Of a stretch of DNA of 64,000 nt, positions 54,848 to 62,080 are shown one piece after another; positions within the stretch are counted from its first letter, which is position 1, and every line of letters starts with the position of its first letter. Below the pieces are notes generated by a model. It was not told the DNA's origin and did no database searches. It saw only the letters and a list, made by a program, of their open reading frames with translations. Origin of the DNA: Bacteroidia bacterium (GTDB taxonomy: Bacteria; Bacteroidota; Bacteroidia; Cytophagales; Flammeovirgaceae); contig JAUIAB010000004.1 of NCBI GenBank assembly GCA_030425505.1, forward strand, positions 1 to 64,000. Reading direction: 5' to 3'. The position numbers and the translations under genes were made by a program.

Positions 54848-56053
54848 TTACTTTTTGGCAACCTTTCTAATTCCCTTCACTATAACATCATAAAAGATCT
54901 CTAAAAGATCTCCTGATAGTATTATAACGAACAATGTCAAAGTAAGATTCGCTTCATACTGAAATATTGCAAATAAAAACAACGCTATAGTTGTAAGAAC
55001 TATTGTTTCAATAAGCTGAATTAGCTTAGATATACCATTATACCAAATAGAAAGCCTATGCTTTGTTAAAATATAAATAAAAACAATACTATTCAAATAG
55101 CACGCTAAAACTGCAATTAAATAACTTACGCTCTTGGGCATTTCATTGATAAATTTTTTATCCAATATCATCGAAATAATATTAGCATGAACAACTACTC
55201 CATACATATCAGGTGAACCTCTGCCCAACTTTGGATTTAAAGGTGTATAAAATCGATCTTCATCAAAGTGATAGTTAGTAAAACTCTCCCCCATATAGCC
55301 CATGAGCACTATTTTATCTTTAATAAGCATAGAGTCAAAGTTCTCATCCAACACATCTTCCACATCCAGTTTAGTGTATTTATCTAAGTTTCCTTTGAAA
55401 AATATTTTTTCTTTTGAATTACCTCTCTCTAAAAACTCCTCTACATTTTCTTTATTATAAAAGCTGGCAACCTTAGCTGCAAAGCAAAGCTCTTCTCTAC
55501 CACTTTTTGTTTCTTCTTGAGGAGGAATATCTTTCCATGTAGGAAAATCTTCTTCTGCTATATTTCCAATATTCACAAAACCTGTTTGGGCTCCAGTAGA
55601 ATCTGTAAATAAAGGTGGAGGTAGATATAATGTATCCCAAAGTTGTGTAGCAGGGTTTCCTCCATCCACTCTACTTCCAAAAACAAAATTATTTGCTTCT
55701 TTTACTGCGTTGGAAAGCATAAAGTCACCTAAAGGATCTTCTTCTTTTCTCGAAAAAAGTTCTGCATCTATTCCAATTACTTTTGGGTCATATTTATTTA
55801 AAACTTTTATTTCAGCTGCAATTCCCCTTCTATCTAAAGTACCAATATTTACTAAGACTATTCTATCTTCATACGGAACACTGGATGCATCTCTTATTTT
55901 TGTATAGTAAATATCTGTAAGATCGAAAGACTTAAAAACTTCTTCAAAAACGTTTAAGAAATCAAATCTCACCCCTATCTGACCTAATAGCCACATGAAA
56001 AGCAAGACAAAAAGAGTTCCAAAAACACTACTCCACCTAAATAGTTTTCTCAT
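54848..56053 (-). CDS. CHASE2-domain membrane protein without output domain
   Basis: A 401-residue protein: one N-terminal transmembrane helix, a large extracytoplasmic CHASE2 domain (about 40-315; EDRIVLVNIGTLDRRGIA, PKVIGIDAELFSRKEEDPLG, KDKIVLMGYMG, MYGVVVHANIISMIL) and three C-terminal membrane helices (about 320-395). CHASE2 is a predicted extracellular sensor normally joined to a kinase, cyclase or c-di-GMP domain. Here there is no output domain. The protein is paired with a FecR-like exported protein, so signalling might run through protein contacts. ATG at 56053. Confidence 0.86.
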   Translation of the reverse strand: MRKLFRWSSVFGTLFVLLFMWLLGQIGVRFDFLNVFEEVFKSFDLTDIYYTKIRDASSVPYEDRIVLVNIGTLDRRGIAAEIKVLNKYDPKVIGIDAELFSRKEEDPLGDFMLSNAVKEANNFVFGSRVDGGNPATQLWDTLYLPPPLFTDSTGAQTGFVNIGNIAEEDFPTWKDIPPQEETKSGREELCFAAKVASFYNKENVEEFLERGNSKEKIFFKGNLDKYTKLDVEDVLDENFDSMLIKDKIVLMGYMGESFTNYHFDEDRFYTPLNPKLGRGSPDMYGVVVHANIISMILDKKFINEMPKSVSYLIAVLACYLNSIVFIYILTKHRLSIWYNGISKLIQLIETIVLTTIALFLFAIFQYEANLTLTLFVIILSGDLLEIFYDVIVKGIRKVAKK

Positions 56054-56200
56054 CCATTTTTCTCTTTAAAAAAAACTAAGTGTTGCTTAATATAGATTAA
56101 AGTAAAATACTTTATATGATTTATCTTACTACCCATATAGGGTTACCCATTATTAAAGTCAACATTATTATATTCATCAAATACATCGTTAAAATAAAAA

Positions 56201-57190
56201 ATGTTAGATAGAACTCTTCGCTTATCAAAAGAAAATTATATTGATGGAATACGAAATGGCGATAAAATTGTTCTAAGTAGGTCTATTTCAATTTTTGAAA
56301 GCGATAAAGAAAGTGACAAGCAACTTGCAAGAGAGATTTTAGAAGAAATTTTACCCTATACTGGCAAATCATACCGAATAGGCATCACTGGAGTTCCTGG
56401 TGTTGGCAAAAGTACTTTCATTAATAAAATTGGAGAGGAAATTTTAAACTCAGGTCACAAACTAGCAATTCTCGCTGTAGACCCAAGCAGCAGCTCTTCC
56501 AAAGGAAGCATTTTAGGGGATAAGATTAGAATGAGCAGTTTGGCGAGCAAAAAAAATGTTTTCATCCGCCCCTCTCCTACCAGTAACTCTCTTGGTGGGA
56601 TAGCAAAAAAAAGTAGAGAGGTGATGCTTTTGTGCGAGGCGGCTGGCTATGATGTTATCTTGGTCGAAACTACTGGAGTAGGTCAATCTGAAGTTGCTGT
56701 TAATGATATGGTAGACTTTTTTTTGCTGCTGCTACTTGCTGGGGCAGGAGATGAGGTACAAGGCATCAAGAGAGGCATTATGGAAATTGCGGACTTTGTT
56801 CTAATTTCTAAAGCAGACGGAGATAATCTGGAAGCAGCAAAAAACACAACAAAAGTTTTTGAGCATGCGCTTCATTTTTTCTCCCCAAAAAACACCTTTC
56901 ACTCTACTGAAGTTCTAGAATGCTCCTCTATCTCAGGGCATAATATCTCAAAGGTTTGGCAGTCTGTAAAAAAGTCATTTACAAACAAACAGTTGAGGAA
57001 ATGGATGCTGAATAGGCGAAAAAACCAGTTAGTTCAATGGATGAATGATTATCTAGAAGAAACTATTTTGGAAAAATTTTATCAAAAACCTGAGATGAAA
57101 AAACAGATTGACCTCAAAAAAACCCAAGTTTTTGAAGGTAAAAAATCCCCTTATTTAGCTGCTGAAGAACTTTTAGATATTATACCCTAA
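56201..57190 (+). CDS. meaB: Methylmalonyl-CoA mutase-associated GTPase MeaB
   Basis: A 329-residue G3E GTPase that guards and loads the B12 cofactor of methylmalonyl-CoA mutase. P-loop GITGVPGVGKSTFINKIG, switch/Mg motif VDPSSSSSKGSILGDK, EAAGYDVILVETTGVGQSEVAV, and SKADGDN (G4-like) are all visible. The C-terminal dimerisation tail is normal. Length fits MeaB/ArgK. The mutase genes are not adjacent. A hairpin follows the stop. Confidence 0.95.
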   Translation: MLDRTLRLSKENYIDGIRNGDKIVLSRSISIFESDKESDKQLAREILEEILPYTGKSYRIGITGVPGVGKSTFINKIGEEILNSGHKLAILAVDPSSSSSKGSILGDKIRMSSLASKKNVFIRPSPTSNSLGGIAKKSREVMLLCEAAGYDVILVETTGVGQSEVAVNDMVDFFLLLLLAGAGDEVQGIKRGIMEIADFVLISKADGDNLEAAKNTTKVFEHALHFFSPKNTFHSTEVLECSSISGHNISKVWQSVKKSFTNKQLRKWMLNRRKNQLVQWMNDYLEETILEKFYQKPEMKKQIDLKKTQVFEGKKSPYLAAEELLDIIP

Positions 57191-57907
57191 AAATTAAAAG
57201 AGCACTCCAGATAAAATCTGAGTGCTCTACATAGTATGCAAGCAAATTGCTCGCAATAAACAAACTGTATCTTTATTACCTTGTCAAGATCATTCGCTTT
57301 GTATCTACTTCATGTCCATCTAACTATGAGGCTATATAAGTACATATCAGCATTTAATGCTCCTCTTTCTCTTCATATTCTTCTATTCACTATTTTATTA
57401 TATACAACTACTTACAGCCTCTGAAAAACCCTTATTAAAAAAAGAAAATTGAAATCATGATTTTTAATAATTTCTATTTTTTTAATGAAATAATTAACAG
57501 ATCTAATAAAAGAAAAAACACAAATTATTTGTTTTTCCTACTACTCCATTGTGCTTTTTGTTAAGAAAAAATTACACTAACTTATCAAAGTTAAAAATAT
57601 TTTTAACAACGCACTGTATTTTGTTATGAAATTACGAAAATACTTTTACATTTGCTTTTATTGATTCGTATAACAAACCAAAAAACAAGAAGCCGCTTAA
57701 GCTATTGAGTCTATTAAAACTTTTCTACATATAGTTGAACTAGTCTATCAAAGCTATACTAATAGTCGGCCGATCGGTTTTGATAGATTCTATATGCAAG
57801 AGAAAACTGGACAAGTAGTAACTATTACAGGCGAATACTGAAAAGCCTAAGTCTACTTCACAAATCTAGACTAAATAGAGTAGGTGTTATTTTATTAATC
57901 TTTTTTT
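57191..57907. other. Gene-free interval before the repeat-built surface protein
   Basis: After the meaB hairpin, about 680 bp hold no supported gene. Two points: an 18-bp perfect palindrome (GTTAAAAATATTTTTAAC, 57590-57607) and an exact TAnnTTTG string (TACATTTG, 57647-57654) with no TTG at the normal distance. The span is otherwise plain AT-rich sequence, including CGGCCGATCGG at about 57768. Confidence 0.45.
57199..57228 (+). terminator. Hairpin terminator after meaB
   Basis: AGAGCACTC (57199-57207) pairs with GAGTGCTCT (57220-57228). AGAT and ATCT continue the stem inside, past one bulged C, to a 3-nt AAA loop. Nine base pairs plus four. The T-tract is short, so probably moderate efficiency. 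Confidence 0.6.
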
Positions 57908-59794
57908 ATGAAAAATTTATTCTTTATCTCATTCATTTTATTCTCTTCTCTTGAGCTATTCGCTCAAAATAACAATCATTTTCATCCAGATCGCCCAAGA
58001 GCCAATACTGGGTCATACAATACTTTTATTGGTAGACAGTCAGGTATTGTAAATACAACTGGTCATCGAAACACATTCTTAGGGGCTAACTCAGGTCAAC
58101 GTAATAACTCAGGAGAATATAATACTTTTGTAGGAGCTGCTTCGGGCATGTACAATAGAGAAGGAGGCAATCGTAATACTTTTGTTGGCGCTTATTCTGG
58201 GCTAGGTAATACTTCAGGAGCAGACAACACTTTTGTAGGGTCACATAGCGGGGAAGAAAATACAACAGGCAATCACAATACCTTTTTAGGGTCTGGAAGT
58301 GGCACTGATAACACATCTGGAGAAAGAAACACATTCTTGGGAAGATGGTCTGGGTTTAGAAATACTACTGGCTTTCGTAATGCCTTTGTAGGATCAACTT
58401 CAGGCTACAACAATACTACTGGAGAAAGGAATGCTTTTCTCGGAAGTGCATCAGGTTATAATAATACTTCGGGAATTAGGAATACATTCATTGGAAATGG
58501 CGCAGGGTATTATAATACTACAGGAGATAGAAATGTGTATGTAGGTAGAACAGCGGGGTATAATAATATAACAGGTAATGGCAATGTACTCTTAGGAAAT
58601 GAGGCTGGATACAATGAGACTGGCTCTAATAAGCTTTACATTGCTAACTCTAGCAATAGCACTCTTATTTACGGGGATTTTAGCTCTAGAAATGTTGGTA
58701 TTAATACTACAAGCCCAGGAAATACGCTAGATGTCAATGGCGGAATTGATATAAGTAACTATATCCGGCATAATGGGGATGAAAATACTACTATCGGCTT
58801 TGCGCAAAACGATGAAATTAGACTAAAAACTAATGGTACTGATAGGCTTTATGTAAAAAACAATGGTAATATCGGAATAGGTATCTCTACACCAGACAGT
58901 AAGCTAGATGTCAGTGGTGGAATTGATATTAATGACTATATCCGACATAATGGAGATGAAAATACTACTATTGGTTTTGCACAAAATGATGAAATCAGAT
59001 TAAAAACTAATGGTACTGATAGGCTTTATGTAAAAAACAATGGTAATATCGGAATAGGTATCTCTACACCAGACAGTAAACTAGATGTTAGTGGAGGAAT
59101 TGATATTAATGACTATATCCGACATAATGGAGATGAAAATACTACTATTGGTTTTGCGCAAAACGATGAAATCAGACTAAAAACTAATGGAAGTGACAGA
59201 GTATCTGTAAAAAGTAATGGTAATGTAGGAATAGGTACTTTAAGCCCTTCAGAAAAACTTAGTGTTTTTGGTGGTCTTCAAATTGGTAATACTCAGAGTC
59301 TTAACCAAGGAACTATACGTTGGACAGGTGCTGACTTTGAAGGGTATAATGGAAATGAGTGGGTTTCCCTAACCAGAAGCGAAGCAGGGATAGCTAATAT
59401 TGACCCTATCTATATAACGGAGGAGCAAAATATAGGTATTGGAACGGAAGAAACTGGCTCTTTCAAACTAGCTGTAGACGGATCTATTGGAGCAAGAGGG
59501 GTACATGTTACCAATGCTAACCCTTGGCCTGATTATGTATTTGCAGATGACTATGATTTACCAAGTTTAAATTCTGTAAAAGAATATATTAATAAAGAAA
59601 AACACCTTTCTGAAATTCCTTCTGCAAAGGAGATAGAGAAAAATGGTCACGATTTAGGAGAAATGGATGCTAAGCTCTTGAAAAAGATAGAAGAACTCAC
59701 TCTTTATACGATCAAACAACAAGAGTTAATAGATAAACAGAACGATGTTATTCAAAAGTTTGAGACTAGATTAAATAAACTTGAAAATAAATAA
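57908..59794 (+). CDS. Repeat-built secreted surface protein
   Basis: A 628-residue exported protein, signal peptide KNLFFISFILFSSLELFAQ. Residues about 32-236 are twelve tandem 17-residue repeats of the form NTTGxRNTFLGxxSGxx, a beta-roll/YadA-head-like pattern. Residues about 279-455 contain three 59-residue repeats (GGIDINDYIRHNGDENTTIG start, IGIGISTPDSKLDVS end). The C-terminus (NPWPDYVFADDYDLPSL, HLSEIPSAKEIEKNGHDLGE, then a coiled coil LYTIKQQELIDKQNDVIQKF) matches tail-fibre/collar-like C-terminal regions common in Bacteroidota. I infer a surface adhesin or structural fibre. The subtilase gene starts 5 bp after it, so they are co-transcribed. Confidence 0.85.
   Translation: MKNLFFISFILFSSLELFAQNNNHFHPDRPRANTGSYNTFIGRQSGIVNTTGHRNTFLGANSGQRNNSGEYNTFVGAASGMYNREGGNRNTFVGAYSGLGNTSGADNTFVGSHSGEENTTGNHNTFLGSGSGTDNTSGERNTFLGRWSGFRNTTGFRNAFVGSTSGYNNTTGERNAFLGSASGYNNTSGIRNTFIGNGAGYYNTTGDRNVYVGRTAGYNNITGNGNVLLGNEAGYNETGSNKLYIANSSNSTLIYGDFSSRNVGINTTSPGNTLDVNGGIDISNYIRHNGDENTTIGFAQNDEIRLKTNGTDRLYVKNNGNIGIGISTPDSKLDVSGGIDINDYIRHNGDENTTIGFAQNDEIRLKTNGTDRLYVKNNGNIGIGISTPDSKLDVSGGIDINDYIRHNGDENTTIGFAQNDEIRLKTNGSDRVSVKSNGNVGIGTLSPSEKLSVFGGLQIGNTQSLNQGTIRWTGADFEGYNGNEWVSLTRSEAGIANIDPIYITEEQNIGIGTEETGSFKLAVDGSIGARGVHVTNANPWPDYVFADDYDLPSLNSVKEYINKEKHLSEIPSAKEIEKNGHDLGEMDAKLLKKIEELTLYTIKQQELIDKQNDVIQKFETRLNKLENK
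58001..58615 (+). repeat. Twelve 51-bp coding repeats (17-residue head repeats)
   Basis: Tandem coding repeats with a 51-bp period, one unit lengthened by a codon. Each ends NTFxGxxSG. They are diverged at DNA level (synonymous and replacement changes), which points to old expansion. A decayed relic of the same unit lies at 61935-62080. Confidence 0.85.
58742..59272 (+). repeat. Three tandem 177-bp repeats inside the surface protein gene
   Basis: Starts at 58742, 58919 and 59096, period exactly 177 bp (59 codons). The three copies are close to identical over most of their length in DNA (for example GGTAATATCGGAATAGGTAT occurs twice unchanged), while the last third of copy 3 diverges. This points to recent unequal crossing over, in contrast to the old head repeats. 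Confidence 0.9.
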
Positions 59795-59799
59795 CAGCT

Positions 59800-61764
59800 A
59801 TGAAAAAAAGATTTTTTTTAAGCTTCTTCTTCATAGGACTATGCTTGACTAATATTAGTGCTCAGCAGGTTTCATTGAGATTATATGAAGAATTGAGAGG
59901 CAAATCCGACAACGACATTATACAAATTGTAGCCTTACTTGACGATCAGGCTAATTTGGATGATATTTATGAATCTAAAATGCATGTGGACGATAAAGCG
60001 AGAGCAACTATCCATAGACTACAAGAAAAAGCTGAAAAAACACACCCATCACTAATTGAATCATTAAAGTATGGTATAAAAGCAGGTGATGTAATCAGCT
60101 ACGAGGCATTTTGGGTAGTAAACATGTTTATGATCCAGGCTAAGAAAGAATATCTAGAAAGAGCTATTACAAACAATCCTGACTTTTCATTTTTGGACTT
60201 GAATGCAGAGCTATACTTAGATGAGCCAACAGTTGAACAGGATCCTATAGATATAGAAGCTGTAGGAGCTCCTGAGTCAGGCTTAAGGATAATCAACGCA
60301 CACAGGATGTGGGAACTTGGTTTTACGGGTGAAGGCAGTATTGTAATGACTTCTGATACTGGTGCAGATGTAATTCATCCTGCCTTAAATAGAAATTGGA
60401 GAGGTAACCATGTGCCCCCTAATGAAGCTTGGATTGATGTTTCCAATAACCCATTTCCAATTCCTAAAGATTACGATCTAGAATACTCTCATGGAACGCA
60501 TGTTACAGGTATAATGTGTGGGTTAGATCCTGCCACCAATGATACTATTGGAGTAGCTTTTGATGCTCAATGGATTGCGGCTCAAAGTACTAGAGGGCCA
60601 GAAAACAGTATATCAAGACATACTAGAGTTTTGCAATGGGCAATGAACCCTGATAATAACCCAAACACCGTTAATGATATGCCAGATGTCATAAATAATA
60701 GTTGGTATACTGTAGGTTCTAGTTGTAATCAGCTATTTCAAATACTATTTACTAATGTGGAAACTGCTGGTATAGCCATTGTTTTTTCAGCAGGTAATGC
60801 TGGTTTAGATGGCGTAAGCTCTATCACTGTTCCAAAAAACATTAATACTAGCTTAGTTAACACTTTTTGTGTCGCTAATATTCAGGGTAACGTTTTTTTA
60901 AATGGAAACCTTGACCCAATTAACCCAGGTTCTAGTAGAGGCCCATCCATTTGTGGTGGAGAGGGTTCTCTTTTAATAAAACCTGAAGTGTCAGCTCCAG
61001 GAACCAGAGTCAGATCCTGTATTCAACAAGGTCAGTATGCATTTCTTTCAGGTACATCCATGGCTGCTCCACATGTTTCTGGAGCTATTGCTTTGCTAAA
61101 AGAAGCTTTTCCACATCTCACAGGGGAAGAGCTTAAGTTAGCTCTCTACTACACTGCTCGTGATCTTGGCGAGCCAGGGGAAGACAATACCTATGGCATG
61201 GGGCTAATCGATGTATTTGCAGCTTACCAGTACCTATTAGAACAAAACTGTGAGGCTGAAATCGTACTTAGAGATCCACTGAATGGAGAAGAAATATTCA
61301 CTTCTGGACAAACTATTATTGCCAGCTCTGTTATACAACCTGGTTCTAATATTACTATGAAAGCCAATAACTCGGTTATGCTAGAAAATGGGTTTAGAGC
61401 TGAAGGCAATGTTGAGTTTAGAGCTTATTTGGAATCTTGTGTCCCTGGAGTAGCCCACGGAGCAAATAGATTAGCTTCTGAGACTAGTTATCCTAGTAAT
61501 TTGAAAGAAGATCTAACTGCTAAAAAAATTAAAATTTACCCTAACCCAGCAGAAAACTCTTTCAAAATTAATTTGGATAGTTATATAAAAAATGCATCTC
61601 TTAGAATCATCAACGTATCTGGAGATGTGATTTTTTCACAAAGCAGAATTACTGGAAACGAAATGGAGATCGACACTAAAAGGTACCCGAATGGGATTTA
61701 TTTTGTGCATATCACTTCCGATAATGGAGAAAGTAATGTTACTAAGTTGGTAATTCAGAAGTAG
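59800..61764 (+). CDS. Subtilisin-type (S8) protease with T9SS sorting domain
   Basis: A 654-residue secreted serine protease. Signal peptide KKRFFLSFFFIGLCLTNISAQ, inhibitor-like prodomain to about residue 150, then the S8 catalytic domain with Asp186 (MTSDTGADVIHP), His231 (YSHGTHVTGI) and Ser420 (GTSMAAPHVSG), all three present. A small beta domain (about 485-550, rich in FTSGQTIIASSVI-like strands) precedes a C-terminal T9SS type A sorting domain (about 575-654, IYPNPAENSFKINL ... GIYFVHI). It is 5 bp behind the surface protein gene. Cleavage of that protein or host matrix is conceivable but only inferred. Confidence 0.93.
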   Translation: MKKRFFLSFFFIGLCLTNISAQQVSLRLYEELRGKSDNDIIQIVALLDDQANLDDIYESKMHVDDKARATIHRLQEKAEKTHPSLIESLKYGIKAGDVISYEAFWVVNMFMIQAKKEYLERAITNNPDFSFLDLNAELYLDEPTVEQDPIDIEAVGAPESGLRIINAHRMWELGFTGEGSIVMTSDTGADVIHPALNRNWRGNHVPPNEAWIDVSNNPFPIPKDYDLEYSHGTHVTGIMCGLDPATNDTIGVAFDAQWIAAQSTRGPENSISRHTRVLQWAMNPDNNPNTVNDMPDVINNSWYTVGSSCNQLFQILFTNVETAGIAIVFSAGNAGLDGVSSITVPKNINTSLVNTFCVANIQGNVFLNGNLDPINPGSSRGPSICGGEGSLLIKPEVSAPGTRVRSCIQQGQYAFLSGTSMAAPHVSGAIALLKEAFPHLTGEELKLALYYTARDLGEPGEDNTYGMGLIDVFAAYQYLLEQNCEAEIVLRDPLNGEEIFTSGQTIIASSVIQPGSNITMKANNSVMLENGFRAEGNVEFRAYLESCVPGVAHGANRLASETSYPSNLKEDLTAKKIKIYPNPAENSFKINLDSYIKNASLRIINVSGDVIFSQSRITGNEMEIDTKRYPNGIYFVHITSDNGESNVTKLVIQK

Positions 61765-61788
61765 AATTTTGAATTAACTCTAGTCAAA

Positions 61789-61824
61789 AACCCTTCCTAA
61801 AACTATTAAAGTCTAGGAGGGGTT
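61789..61824 (+). terminator. Hairpin terminator after the subtilase gene
   Basis: AACCCTTCCTA (61789-61799) pairs with TAGGAGGGGTT (61814-61824) with one G-U pair and a 14-nt loop, followed by ATTTACTT. A reasonable intrinsic terminator for the surface protein-subtilase pair. Confidence 0.6.
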
Positions 61825-61934
61825 ATTTACTTCTAGTTACTCAACAACTGTTTTATCAACAAAAGATTAACTGTCTGCTTCAACTTTACCTGAAACCTCT
61901 ACCTTTCCATCTCTCCCATATTATTCTTAAAAGA

Positions 61935-62080
61935 AACTGCCGTACTTTTATTGGGTCAGCAAGTGATGCCAATAAGGCTATTGGAGAAAGAAGTATATTC
62001 CTTAAGAAAGTAGTCTGGATATAGAAGTCCAATAGGATCTCAAAACGCATTTGTAAGGTCAATTTCTGGCTACAACAGTT
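61935..62080 (+). pseudogene. Decayed relic of the head repeats of the surface protein
   Basis: Read from 61935 the frame gives RTFIGSASDANKAIGERSIF, matching the head-repeat form NTFIGSASGYNNTTGERNTF of the gene at 57908. After a +1 shift near 62010 it continues SGYRSPIGSQNAFVRSISGY. Three 17-residue units are recognisable, with a stop and loss of several Gly and Asn. No start codon or promoter belongs to it. The last part overlaps the stop codon and final codons of ispG on the other strand. Confidence 0.7.

Noticed and set aside
58086-58334. Minus-strand open frame rich in Cys, Tyr and Leu
   Set aside because: Antisense shadow of the head-repeat array; the composition simply mirrors the repeat codons.
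58001-58615. Regular repeats of about 51 bp that look CRISPR-like at first
   Set aside because: The repeats are in one open reading frame, vary at synonymous sites, and encode a 17-residue protein motif; there are no unique spacers and no cas genes.
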